Assembly: GCA_050258755.1 (NCBI GenBank)
Contig: JBLMZI010000004.1
Coordinates: 558,001-622,000 of the forward strand
Origin: JBLMZI01 sp050258755
Lineage (GTDB): Bacteria > Bacillota > Syntrophomonadia > Syntrophomonadales > DTU052
Length of the DNA: 64,000 bases
Direction: 5' to 3'
Shown: in pieces, positions 18,734 to 26,953 of the stretch
How the letters are laid out: every line of letters starts with the position of its first letter
Position numbering within the stretch: position 1 is the first letter of the stretch
Made by a program: the position numbers and the translations under genes
Notes under the pieces: generated by a model
Seen by the model: the letters and a program-made list of their open reading frames with translations, nothing else
Told to the model about the DNA's origin: nothing
The model's database searches: none

Positions 18734-19368
18734 GTCGTTCCTCCCGCCTCGGGGCGATGGGTTCGCGCCGTTTTCGTGGGGTGTTTGAGGATTTCCTGAA
18801 GGCACCGGGTCGTAATGGGAGCGCCTTTCGCGGGATCATCAGTATCATTAAACATCTTACCGAGATCCCCCGCTCCAATCAGCGTCAGGTTTGGGAAATC
18901 CCGAAGTGCTTCGACGGTATCCCCCTCCAGGTATCGGTTTTCGGAAGGCTCGGCCAGCCCGTCCTTGTTCACCGGACGGTCGGTCAGTGTACCGGTGCTG
19001 TCCACCGATTCGTCAACTTCAACCCCTTCGGACCTGGTACCGGCCGCAACGGCCAATACGCCCATAATCTCCACCGAATCATCGGAGAGAATCTGTTTCA
19101 GTACCCGTTCACCTTTGCCCGTGCCGCTGCGGCCGCGGTCATCCACCATGACCACGACCGGGTCAAAAGGCGCTTCATGGATTTGAAGCAGAATTTCAGA
19201 GGCCGAAATCGGCGTGGGATTACCGGCTGATGCCAACAAGGGATACAAACCGAGTCGGCCGCAGGCGGTCCGAACGGCCTTGCACGCTTTCTGATCCCCG
19301 TCGGTCACAACAATCACTTTGCGTTTGATATTCCATCGCCTCCGCAGCTGCCCTTTGACACGATCCAA
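18730..19368 (-). CDS. spoVAE: Stage V sporulation protein AE, SpoVAEa type
   Basis: This protein of about 212 residues has a Toprim-like architecture. K-V-I-V-V-T-D-G-D lies near the N-terminus, then A-S-A-G-N-P-T, V-V-M-V-D-D-R-G, G-V-L-A-V-A and G-A-G-D-L-G-K-M near the end, all as in SpoVAEa. In Bacillus the spoVA genes follow sigF and serve Ca-dipicolinate uptake and release; SpoVAEa is the soluble, membrane-associated member. Here it follows sigF but the other spoVA genes are absent from the window. TTG 19368 is the longest start but has a weak ribosome binding site, so the true start is uncertain. Confidence 0.85.
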   Translation of the reverse strand: MDRVKGQLRRRWNIKRKVIVVTDGDQKACKAVRTACGRLGLYPLLASAGNPTPISASEILLQIHEAPFDPVVVMVDDRGRSGTGKGERVLKQILSDDSVEIMGVLAVAAGTRSEGVEVDESVDSTGTLTDRPVNKDGLAEPSENRYLEGDTVEALRDFPNLTLIGAGDLGKMFNDTDDPAKGAPITTRCLQEILKHPTKTARTHRPEAGGTT

Positions 19369-19449
19369 CCCGCAGTGGTTTTTCCGTGCAATTGACGATA
19401 AGCTTCTGCGGTTATTCTTACATCTTTGGCGATGCTTTATGCCCGCGTT

Positions 19450-20196
19450 TCAGCTCAGCATGGCATACAGTTTGCGTAGGGCCGCCCGCTCCATCCGAGA
19501 AACCTGCACCTGGGAAATGCCCAAATCGTTGGCGATCGCAACCTGGGTTTCGTCCTTGAAAAACCGACGCAGGATGATCTCCCGTTCCCGGTAATCTAAT
19601 TTGTCCATCGCTTCACGCAAAGCCATATGCTCCAAAAAATCATCGCTGCTGAACTCCGACACCAGCGTGTCGATCATCTCCAGGCGGTCCAGTTCCTGAT
19701 TGGATAACGTTTCATGGATATAAGCCGGGAGTTGGCAGGCTTCCATGGCCAGCACAATATCTTCGGCGGGTATCTCTAGGAAAGAAGCGATTTCTGCCAC
19801 CGATGGATCTTCCCCGGTTTGAACCCGCAGCCGCTCCTGGGCCCATTTCACACGGGCATGGATTTCCTTTAATCCGCGCTGAACTTTTAGCAGCCCGTCG
19901 TCCCGTAGAAACCGCTTAATCTCCCCAATAATCATTGGAACCGCGTAGGTTGAAAAACGGACCTCATAACCCGGATCGAACCGTTCGATCGCCTTGACCA
20001 AGCCGATCGATCCCACCTGAAACAGGTCTTCAAACTCATAACGGGTGCCGCGAAATCGCTCCAGGACGAGATAAATCAGTCCCACATTGGCTTCAAACAA
20101 CCGTTCCTTGGCAACATTGTCACCTTCACGGACAGCGGCCAGCAGCCGCAGACTTTCTTCGTGCTCCAGGGTCCTGCCCTTGACATGCTGTTCCAT
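19450..20196 (-). CDS. sigF: RNA polymerase sporulation sigma factor SigF
   Basis: This 248-residue sigma-70-family protein is the right length for sigma-F, the first forespore-specific factor. Region 2 has Y-E-F-E-D-L-F-Q-V-G-S-I-G-L and region 4.2 has I-S-Q-V-Q-V-S-R-M-E-R. It directly follows spoIIAA and spoIIAB, its anti-anti-sigma and anti-sigma regulators, which settles the identity against SigG. The start ATG 20196 lies 7 bp after the spoIIAB stop; the frame extends to 20409 but would run inside spoIIAB. Confidence 0.95.
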   Translation of the reverse strand: MEQHVKGRTLEHEESLRLLAAVREGDNVAKERLFEANVGLIYLVLERFRGTRYEFEDLFQVGSIGLVKAIERFDPGYEVRFSTYAVPMIIGEIKRFLRDDGLLKVQRGLKEIHARVKWAQERLRVQTGEDPSVAEIASFLEIPAEDIVLAMEACQLPAYIHETLSNQELDRLEMIDTLVSEFSSDDFLEHMALREAMDKLDYREREIILRRFFKDETQVAIANDLGISQVQVSRMERAALRKLYAMLS

Positions 20197-20203
20197 ACAC
20201 GGC

Positions 20204-20650
20204 TCACGCCCGCAGGGCTTTGGGTTCACTGGCAAAACTTCGAACCATGCGGACCCGGGTGCCGCGGTTTGGCTCTGAGACAACCTCAAAGCTGTCCACA
20301 AATGACTTAATAAAAACAAAACCAAGCCCCATCCGATCCGGCTCAGTCGTAAAGGATGCCTCCAGTGCCTGCTCAACATTCGCGATCCCACGGCCGGTAT
20401 CTTCCACAATCAGCTCCAATACCTGTCCCGGGTAAATCGCCAACTCGATCATGACGGCTTGATCGCGCCGGTTTTCATAACCATGCAGGATGCTGTTGCT
20501 AACCGCTTCCGACATGACAAGCTTGATTTCATCGATTTCCTCCAGCGTGCAGTTCAGTTGGGTGGCAAAAGCGGCGGCACACGCCCTTGCTAATCCAACA
20601 TTTTCAGGCAGACTGGCAATCTGGTATCGTACCCAATTGATTGGCTGCAT
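20204..20650 (-). CDS. spoIIAB: Anti-sigma F factor / serine kinase SpoIIAB
   Basis: This 148-residue GHKL-fold protein binds and inhibits SigF and phosphorylates SpoIIAA. It has the N-box E-A-V-S-N-S-I-L-H-G, the G1 box V-E-D-T-G-R-G-I and a G2-like D-R-M-G-L-G-F. ATG 20650 has AAGGAGG 8 nt upstream. It lies 5 bp after spoIIAA and 7 bp before sigF, so the operon order is canonical. Confidence 0.95.
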   Translation of the reverse strand: MQPINWVRYQIASLPENVGLARACAAAFATQLNCTLEEIDEIKLVMSEAVSNSILHGYENRRDQAVMIELAIYPGQVLELIVEDTGRGIANVEQALEASFTTEPDRMGLGFVFIKSFVDSFEVVSEPNRGTRVRMVRSFASEPKALRA

Positions 20651-20655
20651 GCCGA

Positions 20656-21015
20656 TCACCTCCTTAAAATGTCCATATCATGGCCGTTTTGAAATATTTC
20701 CTTTTCATTTGCGCAAATCGAAATGATTTTCTTCACCCCTGATACCTCCAGCATTCGCTCGACCACCGGCCGGGGGCGCAAAATGTACAATCGTCCGCCA
20801 GATGCGGTGACCAGCTTGTACCGTCCAAGAATGACCCCAAGCCCCGAACTGTCAATGAATTGGACCTCCGAGAGGTCGAGCACCAATTTGGTTGCTTTGC
20901 CTTTTTTCCATTCCTGGTCGATTGACGAACGCAAACGGTCCGCGACCGCCAGGTCGATTTCTCCTGAAATCCGCACCATCAGCGTGCCGCGGGCCGTGTC
21001 AAGATCAATTCTCAC
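20656..21015 (-). CDS. spoIIAA: Anti-sigma F factor antagonist SpoIIAA
   Basis: This 119-residue STAS-domain protein releases SigF by binding SpoIIAB in its unphosphorylated form. The phospho-acceptor serine is in the F-I-D-S-S-G-L-G-V motif at about residues 54-62. The start is GTG 21015 with GGGAGG 10 nt upstream. A sigma-H-like promoter lies just before it, between it and dacF. Confidence 0.95.
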   Translation of the reverse strand: MRIDLDTARGTLMVRISGEIDLAVADRLRSSIDQEWKKGKATKLVLDLSEVQFIDSSGLGVILGRYKLVTASGGRLYILRPRPVVERMLEVSGVKKIISICANEKEIFQNGHDMDILRR

Positions 21016-21045
21016 CCTGCAGACCTCCCATTATTTTCCATGTTA

Positions 21046-21071
21046 CTTCTACGGTCTCAGGGCAAAGTCCT
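21046..21071 (-). promoter_or_regulatory. Candidate sigma-H promoter for the spoIIA operon
   Basis: On the minus strand AGGACTT (21065-21071) and AGAAG (21046-21050) are separated by exactly 14 bp, matching the sigma-H layout RWAGGAxxT-N14-HGAAT with one -10 mismatch. In Bacillus subtilis spoIIA is transcribed by sigma-H, which fits. Confidence 0.45.
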
Positions 21072-21086
21072 CCCATTTTTTTCCTT

Positions 21087-22226
21087 TTAGAAAAATATTT
21101 CGGACCAGGTTCGCTGTACCGATTCCTTGAATTGCCGTTTCGGAATACTCTGGCGGGCTATCAGGCGGACCGTCTTAATCACCTTGCCATCTCGCAGGAT
21201 CTTCGCTGTGCCGATCGTTTGCCCGGCCCGGATCGGCGCGTTTAAATACGAGGCCAGGCTTTTGCGGCAGACCAACTGGTTTTCCTCACCTTTCAGACAG
21301 ACCACGCCAATCGATCGCTCAGCGACCGCCTCGACCGCTTCCTGCTGCCCTTTGCCTACTTTGACCAGCCCGTGGATACTCCCGCGCTCACCGAACGATT
21401 TAAAGGCATACCGGGCAAACCCATAGTTATAGAGGGCAATCGAATCCCGGAAATTGCCCCGCGGCTCAGGCGAGCCCATGACCACCGCCACCAACCGTAG
21501 ACCGTTCCGCTTCACCGTGGAAACGAGGCAGTATTTTGCTTCATTGGTCCATCCGGTCTTAAATCCGTCGGCCCCCCGGTACCACCACAGCAGTTTGTTG
21601 GTGTTGAATAGCTTGAATTCCCCGTTGCGCAGCGAGTATTCCTTGATTGATGTATATTCAAGAATCCGCGGGTGTTTCAGGGCAAACACCGCAAGGCGGG
21701 CCATATCGTGGGCGCTGGTATAGTGCTTCGGATCCGGCAGGCCATAGGCATTCACAAAGTGCGTGTTTTTCATCTTCAACTGTTTGGCCGTCTGATTCAT
21801 TTTCTCAACAAAGGATTCATGCGAGCCTTCCAGGTGTTCCGAGACGGCCACGCACGCGTCGTTCGCCGAACCAACCGCGACCGCCACCAGCATATCGTGA
21901 TACGTCATTTCTTCGCCCGGTTCCAGGTAAATCTGCGATCCGCCCAGCCGCCACGCGTTTTCGGTTGTCGTTACCTTGTCATTGGGCATTGCCCGACCAT
22001 CTTCCAGGGCCATTACACCCAGCAGCAGGGTCATCAGTTTGGTCATGCTTGCCGGCGGCAGTTGCCGTTCCGGCTCCTTGCCAAAGAGGATCCTGCCTGA
22101 TTCGGCGTCGACCAGGATAGCCGAATCCGCCTTGACATTTACGATATCGGCCGCAGCGCACGGTGATGCGGCCGCCAGGAAAAACAGAACAAGAAACAGC
22201 AAAAGCCAATATTTCCGGCGTTGCAA
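21087..22226 (-). CDS. dacF: D-alanyl-D-alanine carboxypeptidase, DacF type
   Basis: This 379-residue serine DD-carboxypeptidase (S11) trims the pentapeptide side chains of peptidoglycan outside the membrane. It has a signal peptide ending near A-A-A, S-M-T-K at 60-63, S-A-N at 120-122 and K-T-G at 223-225. The C-terminal domain is of the PBP5 type. Its place just before spoIIAA matches dacF, the forespore enzyme that tunes cortex cross-linking. The start is TTG 22226 with GGGAGGGA 6 nt upstream. Confidence 0.93.
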   Translation of the reverse strand: MQRRKYWLLLFLVLFFLAAASPCAAADIVNVKADSAILVDAESGRILFGKEPERQLPPASMTKLMTLLLGVMALEDGRAMPNDKVTTTENAWRLGGSQIYLEPGEEMTYHDMLVAVAVGSANDACVAVSEHLEGSHESFVEKMNQTAKQLKMKNTHFVNAYGLPDPKHYTSAHDMARLAVFALKHPRILEYTSIKEYSLRNGEFKLFNTNKLLWWYRGADGFKTGWTNEAKYCLVSTVKRNGLRLVAVVMGSPEPRGNFRDSIALYNYGFARYAFKSFGERGSIHGLVKVGKGQQEAVEAVAERSIGVVCLKGEENQLVCRKSLASYLNAPIRAGQTIGTAKILRDGKVIKTVRLIARQSIPKRQFKESVQRTWSEIFF

Positions 22227-22255
22227 AAGAATCCCTCCCCTTTCGCTCTTACCGT

Positions 22256-22285
22256 AAATCTATTGGCTTTTGCTGCTGATTATGC
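22256..22285 (-). promoter_or_regulatory. Possible forespore (sigma-F/G) promoter for dacF
   Basis: GCATA (22281-22285) and CAATAGATTT (22256-22265) are 15 bp apart on the minus strand. The -35 box and spacing fit GYATA-N15-GGnnAnAnTR, but the -10 lacks the GG pair, so the support is only partial. Confidence 0.35.
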
Positions 22286-22307
22286 TTGATTCGATTCCAA
22301 ATGATCG

Positions 22308-23633
22308 TTACAACGGCTGAAATCCTTCCCTGGTGACCGTCCCCAGGATCAGCCGGCAGGAGATCGGTGTTTGCTGGCTGATTTCAAGCGCGTCCAGCAG
22401 CCGCTGTTCAGCGGCCGCCAACCGGTCCGGCCGGTTGGTGCGAAACTCGGCCAGGATATCTCCGAATTCAACCCGGTCTCCAAGCTTTCTTCGCATGATG
22501 ATTCCTGCCCCATAATCAATCCGGTCTTCTGCTCTATCTCGGCCTGCACCCAACATCATGGCGGTTCGGCCAATTTCGTCAGTCTGCATCCGGTTCAGCC
22601 AGCCGCCGGTCTTTGCGCGCACTTCATACCGGTGGGTAACCGGATGGCAGGACGCAACCGCGGCAAGTACAGTGGGATCGCCGCCCTGCGCCGCAACCAT
22701 GTCACGCAGCTTGGCCAGTCCCAACCCGGAATCCATCATTTTCCGCATCAAATGAAAACCTTCTTCAACCGAAGCGGCTTTTTGACCCAGTACCGCCATG
22801 TGGGCCGCCAGCGTCAGGCACAGCTGCGTTAAATCCTCGGGCCCCTCCCCTTGAAGGGTTCGAACCGATTCCTCGATTTCAAGCGCGTTGCCAATCGCAT
22901 ATCCCAAAGGCTGGTCCATCGTACTGAGCACTGCTGTTACCTGTTTTCCGGCGTTTCGTCCAATTTCAACCATTGCCCGGGCTAATTCGATGGCCGCGTC
23001 GGTTTCCCGCATAAAGGCACCGGTGCCGGTCTTCACATCCAGCACAAAAGCATCTGCGCCAGAGGCCAATTTTTTACTCATCACACTGCTGGCGATCAAA
23101 GGAATGCTGTCCACCGTGGCCGTCACATCACGAATTGCGTAGATTTTCTTGTCCGCCGGCGCCAGATCGCCGCTTTGCGCGACGACAGCCAGGCCGGTCC
23201 GGTTCACCTGATTGATGAATTCCTCACGGGTCAAAACCGAACGAAACCCGGGAATCGCCTCGAATTTGTCGACCGTGCCGCCGGTAAAGCCCAGCCCGCG
23301 GCCCGACATTTTGGCCACCGGAATCCCGGCCGCCGCCGCCAAAGCCACCACCACCGGCGTCGTTTTATCGCCGACCCCACCGGTACTGTGTTTGTCCACC
23401 TTAACCCCGGAAATGCCAGAAAGGTCGGCCATATCGCCCGAATGGGCCATCGCCAGAGCCAGATCGGCTGTTTCCCGCGCATTCATGCCGCGAAAAAAAA
23501 CTGCCATGGTCCAGGCTGAAATTTGGTAATCCATCACCGTCTTCGCCACGATGCCCTGAATAAAGGCTTCGATTTCCTCACGGCTCAGCTCAAACCCATC
23601 CCGTTTGCGCCGGATAATCTCTTCCGCATTCAT
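22308..23633 (-). CDS. pdp: Pyrimidine-nucleoside phosphorylase
   Basis: This protein of about 441 residues cleaves thymidine, uridine or deoxyuridine with phosphate, for pyrimidine salvage. The family signature K-H-S-T-G-G-V-G-D-K-T-T lies near residue 80, and S-G-R-G-L-G-F-T-G-G-T follows. The three-domain length is normal. I use ATG 23633, which gives the usual M-N-A-E-E-I-I-R-R-K-R-D-G opening; ATG 23648 is an alternative. It lies about 20 bp after deoB and forms a nucleoside salvage pair with it. Confidence 0.93.
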   Translation of the reverse strand: MNAEEIIRRKRDGFELSREEIEAFIQGIVAKTVMDYQISAWTMAVFFRGMNARETADLALAMAHSGDMADLSGISGVKVDKHSTGGVGDKTTPVVVALAAAAGIPVAKMSGRGLGFTGGTVDKFEAIPGFRSVLTREEFINQVNRTGLAVVAQSGDLAPADKKIYAIRDVTATVDSIPLIASSVMSKKLASGADAFVLDVKTGTGAFMRETDAAIELARAMVEIGRNAGKQVTAVLSTMDQPLGYAIGNALEIEESVRTLQGEGPEDLTQLCLTLAAHMAVLGQKAASVEEGFHLMRKMMDSGLGLAKLRDMVAAQGGDPTVLAAVASCHPVTHRYEVRAKTGGWLNRMQTDEIGRTAMMLGAGRDRAEDRIDYGAGIIMRRKLGDRVEFGDILAEFRTNRPDRLAAAEQRLLDALEISQQTPISCRLILGTVTREGFQPL

Positions 23634-23651
23634 CGCCCCAGCCCCCATTCT

Positions 23652-24833
23652 TCAGCCCCGATTCAACTGTGCCGCGAAACTGATTCCCGGCAGTCCGGTC
23701 CCGCGGACCCCGAGCCAGTCGGCTACGGTGCAGCCTAAATCCGCGAAACTGGGCAGAATCCCGAGGTTCATTCCGGGGCGCAGTCCGGCACCAGTCAGCA
23801 GTAAAGGAACATATTCGCGGGAATGGTCGGTGCTCACCGTCGTCGGGTCACACCCGTGATCGGCCGTAAAGATCAGAATGTCCGCCGGCCGTAATGCCGA
23901 AAGGAAAGCCGGGATGGCAGCATCCACCTCCGCTAAAGCGGCCGCGTATCCTTCCGGGTCGTTCCGATGACCGTACTGCATATCAAAATCCACCAGATTG
24001 GCAAAAACAAATCCCATTTCCGGCCCCTTCCGGATCGTGTCCAGGATTACCTCAATCCCATGCGTGTTGTTGCGGGTCGGCAGGCTCCGGCTGATGCCCC
24101 GGCCAGCGAAAATATCGGAAATCTTTCCGATGCTGGTTACCGGAATCCCGGCTTCATTCAGCCGGTCCAAATACGAAACCGAGATCGGTTCAACCGAAAA
24201 GTCATGCCGGCGCTCGGTCCGCACAAAGTGGCCCGGCTGCCCGGTAAACGGGCGGGCGATAACCCTTCCCACGGCGTGGTCGCCAGTCAGTATCCTTCGG
24301 GCTGCAGCACAGAGATCGTACAACCGCTCAACCGGAATGACGTCTTCATGAGCGGCGATCTGAAAAACGCTATCGGCGGACGTGTAAACAATCGGGCGGC
24401 CGGTGCGCATGTGTTCCGCACCCAATTCTTCGATAATAACAGTCCCGGAAGCCACCTTGTTGCCGAGCACACCGAGTCCGGTTTCGCGTTCGAACGATTC
24501 AACCACTTCAGCGGGAAAGCCGTTTGGGTAGACCGGAAGCGGCGCACGCAGAATAACTCCCATCATCTCCCAGTGGCCAGTCGTCGTATCCTTCCCCACC
24601 GCCTGTTCCGCCATTTTCCCATAGCTTCCCGTGCAGTCGGCAACCGGAGCCACCCCTTGTACAGCGATAATATTTCCCATCCCAAGCTGTTGAAAATTCG
24701 GCAGGGATAAGCCGCCCTGCGCCCGGGCCATGTTCCCCAGGGTATTGCTGCCTTCATCGCCATAATCCCTGGCGTCAGGCAGTTCCCCAACCCCAAGGCT
24801 GTCCAATACGATCAGAATGACTCTTGCCGTCAT
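23652..24833 (-). CDS. deoB: Phosphopentomutase
   Basis: This 393-residue alkaline-phosphatase-fold enzyme converts (deoxy)ribose 1-phosphate to the 5-phosphate, using the product of the nucleoside phosphorylase next to it. Metal-site motifs are L-D-S-L-G-V-G-E-L-P-D near the start, the catalytic Thr in T-T-G-H-W-E, D-F-D-M-Q-Y-G-H-R-N-D, and T-A-D-H-G-C-D-P plus T-D-H-S-R-E-Y-V-P. ATG 24833 has GGGAGGG upstream; the open frame to 24920 is not supported. Confidence 0.95.
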   Translation of the reverse strand: MTARVILIVLDSLGVGELPDARDYGDEGSNTLGNMARAQGGLSLPNFQQLGMGNIIAVQGVAPVADCTGSYGKMAEQAVGKDTTTGHWEMMGVILRAPLPVYPNGFPAEVVESFERETGLGVLGNKVASGTVIIEELGAEHMRTGRPIVYTSADSVFQIAAHEDVIPVERLYDLCAAARRILTGDHAVGRVIARPFTGQPGHFVRTERRHDFSVEPISVSYLDRLNEAGIPVTSIGKISDIFAGRGISRSLPTRNNTHGIEVILDTIRKGPEMGFVFANLVDFDMQYGHRNDPEGYAAALAEVDAAIPAFLSALRPADILIFTADHGCDPTTVSTDHSREYVPLLLTGAGLRPGMNLGILPSFADLGCTVADWLGVRGTGLPGISFAAQLNRG

Positions 24834-24867
24834 AAGCCCTCCCACCTTCCGCACAATGGAATAGACT

Positions 24868-24897
24868 GCCGCCCGGATGCACACGGCGCCGGGCGGC
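24868..24897 (-). terminator. GC-rich hairpin between xerD and deoB
   Basis: A perfect 9-bp GC-rich stem (24868-24876 with 24889-24897) lies between the xerD stop and the deoB start. The following sequence AGTCTATT is not a strong T-run, so it may only attenuate read-through. Confidence 0.4.
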
Positions 24898-24942
24898 TTA
24901 TGAACGTCTCTGATATGCATTATACCTGATTCAATCGGCGAA

Positions 24943-25830
24943 TTATGCTCTGGGATGGGTCTTTTGATAGATTTCGCGCAGCCGGATCTTGGTCAGGTGC
25001 GTGTAGATCTGCGTGGTGCTGATATCAGCATGGCCAAGCATTTCCTGCACGGCTCTGAGATCAGCCCCATTCTCCAGGAGATGGGTGGCAAACGAATGCC
25101 GCAGTGTATGCGGTGTGACCTCTTTCTCGATACCGCACGCCTCGACATATTTGTTTAACAGCTTCCAGAAACCCTGCCGGGTCATTTTGTGGCCTTTCGC
25201 GTTGACAAACAAGGTCCGGTTCGTCGTACTTTTAACCAGATACGGCCGGGACCGGGCCAGGTAGCGTTCCACCCATTCCTGGGCGGTGCTCCCGACTGGC
25301 ACGATTCGCTCCTTGCGGCCTTTTCCAAAACAGCGGACAAAACCGGCACTCAGGTTGATATCTTCAATCTCGAGCCCTAAAAGTTCAGAAACCCGAAGCC
25401 CGGTGGCGTACATCACCTCAAACATCGCTTTATCCCGCAACCCGGTATGCAGCACCGGGTTTGGTGAATCGAGTAGCACATCAACCTCTTCCAGGGTCAG
25501 CACAGAAGGCAGCTTTCGTGTTACCCGCGGGGTGTCCAGGTTGTCCGTCGGATTGCTCGCGAGATACCCTTCGAGCACCAGAAAACGAAAAAACGCCTTT
25601 ATACTGGACATGTTCCGGGCTGAACTGGAAAAGGCAGCCCCTTCGTCCAGCAGGCTGCCAATAAATTCCAAAATATCGTGGCGTTTGATGGTGTGCAGAT
25701 CATCAATGCGCCGTTTCTTTAAAAAGGCCAAAAATTTGGCAACATCCCGGAGATAGGCTTCCAGGGTGTTGTCTGACAACCCCTTTTCATACTGCAGGTA
25801 ATCCGCAAAGGCTTTGAAGTATTCTTCCAT
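24943..25830 (-). CDS. xerD: Tyrosine recombinase XerD
   Basis: This 295-residue tyrosine recombinase resolves chromosome dimers at dif with XerC. It has an N-terminal SAM-like DNA-binding domain (about 1-85) and the catalytic residues in A-T-G-L-R-V-S-E-L, H-T-L-R-H-S-F-A-T-H, L-G-H-A-D-I-S-T-T-Q and the Tyr in I-Y-T-H. Its position near spoIIM, deoB and pdp matches the conserved Firmicute xerD locus. No dif-like site or phage genes are near. Confidence 0.92.
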   Translation of the reverse strand: MEEYFKAFADYLQYEKGLSDNTLEAYLRDVAKFLAFLKKRRIDDLHTIKRHDILEFIGSLLDEGAAFSSSARNMSSIKAFFRFLVLEGYLASNPTDNLDTPRVTRKLPSVLTLEEVDVLLDSPNPVLHTGLRDKAMFEVMYATGLRVSELLGLEIEDINLSAGFVRCFGKGRKERIVPVGSTAQEWVERYLARSRPYLVKSTTNRTLFVNAKGHKMTRQGFWKLLNKYVEACGIEKEVTPHTLRHSFATHLLENGADLRAVQEMLGHADISTTQIYTHLTKIRLREIYQKTHPRA

Positions 25831-25915
25831 GGCAAACGCTCCTGCTCATACACACTTACTACATTCATCGGTTTTTGCCGGCCGAATGATTAGCAATACT
25901 TTGAATTGGCCGAAG

Positions 25916-26176
25916 CTATTCCCGTTCCTCGTAATAAAAATCCTGAACTTTTAGCACATACTGTTCCAGGGCGCGCTCAAATCCGCCCTTTTCACCTGGT
26001 TCCTGATGCATTGGCTGTTTCCAGTTCGCAGGGTTATCCAGCACCTCCTTCATGGTTGGCATGCTCACCGGCCAGTGAATCATGGTATAGAACAATGCTC
26101 CCAGCACACCGCAGAGTACCAGGCCACGGGCTGCAGACCGGAACACTTTTTTGGGTTTGATCAAGATTATCCGCAT
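25916..26176 (-). CDS. Small membrane protein of unknown function (YqzK/DUF4227-like by position)
   Basis: This 86-residue protein has a basic N-terminus (I-K-P-K-K), one membrane helix at about 18-38 and an acidic C-terminal tail ending Y-Y-E-E-R-E. It sits between spoIIM and xerD, where Bacillus has yqzK. The resemblance is in layout (one helix, small tail) rather than clear sequence identity. The gap to spoIIM is about 10 bp, suggesting co-transcription. Confidence 0.65.
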   Translation of the reverse strand: MRIILIKPKKVFRSAARGLVLCGVLGALFYTMIHWPVSMPTMKEVLDNPANWKQPMHQEPGEKGGFERALEQYVLKVQDFYYEERE

Positions 26177-26186
26177 TTTGTCCCCC

Positions 26187-26801
26187 CTAACGAATCAACC
26201 AGGCAAGCAGCCACGGTGAGGCGGCTGTTTCCAAAACGGCACCGATGCCAAAGGCCGCGGTCAGTCCGGCCATAATCAGGGTATAAACGATCAGGCTGCC
26301 AACCAGATTCGGGCCGGATTGGAACCGGCCCCGCACCAAATACAGCGAAAAATTGACACTGTATACCCCGGCCGCCAGAACCAGCGGAAGGTACAAGAGA
26401 TTTTGGGGCAGCACTGAAGCAAGAATCACCCATAACCCGGCTCGTCCCTTTTCCCCCGCGAGAAATCCGATCGTGAACCCCAGGGAATAGCCTCGCGCGA
26501 AAACAATGCCCACGACCAGCGGTGCGCCAATCACGGTTAGACCGAGAAACCAAATCAGCCCGACGGTTCGAAGCTGATTGGCAAAGGCCGCCATGAAGGT
26601 CGCTTCCATCCCCCGTTCGCTGCCGCCGGCCGATCGAATGAATTCATCAAACAGCCGAACCAACTGGCCGCGGGTGCCGGCCGACAAATCCAAAGTGTGC
26701 AGCCACCCGAGCCAGATCCCTGCCGCGCAGGCCAGCCCTAGAAAGAGGTACTGCCAGAGATTGCTGCCAAGATGCTGTTTTAGTCGTGACGATAGCCGCA
26801 T
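26187..26801 (-). CDS. spoIIM: Stage II sporulation protein M
   Basis: This protein of about 204 residues has about five membrane helices. It fits SpoIIM, part of the DMP complex (SpoIID-SpoIIM-SpoIIP) that thins septal peptidoglycan and drives engulfment, acting from the mother-cell side. The family pattern A-N-Q-L-R-T ... G-L-T ... G-x-x-G-F-T-I-G-F is present. ATG 26801 has GGAG 9 nt upstream; TTG 26816 is an alternative. A sigma-E-like promoter lies just upstream, as expected for this mother-cell gene. Confidence 0.85.
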   Translation of the reverse strand: MRLSSRLKQHLGSNLWQYLFLGLACAAGIWLGWLHTLDLSAGTRGQLVRLFDEFIRSAGGSERGMEATFMAAFANQLRTVGLIWFLGLTVIGAPLVVGIVFARGYSLGFTIGFLAGEKGRAGLWVILASVLPQNLLYLPLVLAAGVYSVNFSLYLVRGRFQSGPNLVGSLIVYTLIMAGLTAAFGIGAVLETAASPWLLAWLIR

Positions 26802-26832
26802 TCTCCAACGCTCCAAAAGCCAACCTGTACAA

Positions 26833-26863
26833 TATACTTATGGTCAAAACCTCCAGATTATGC
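26833..26863 (-). promoter_or_regulatory. Candidate sigma-E promoter for spoIIM
   Basis: On the minus strand GCATAATC (26856-26863) and CATAAGTA (26835-26842) are 13 bp apart. The layout is the same as the element before spoIIIAA (GCATAATT-N13-CATATATC). Both genes are sigma-E dependent in Bacillus. Confidence 0.45.
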
Positions 26864-26900
26864 CATCCCAGGCGTGATCCAACCCGGCACCGCATTGGGG

Positions 26901-26938
26901 CAAAGAAAAGCACCGCGTTGGTTTCCCTGCGCGGTGCT
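26901..26938 (-). terminator. Rho-independent terminator after the PHP-domain gene
   Basis: A 9-bp perfect stem (26909-26917 with 26930-26938) is followed on the minus strand by TTTCTTTG. Confidence 0.8.
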
Positions 26939-26953
26939 CTGAATTCATTCGAA

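Noticed and set aside
24943..25830. Phage or integron integrase
   Set aside because: It has XerD length and locus context, and no attachment site or mobile genes are nearby.
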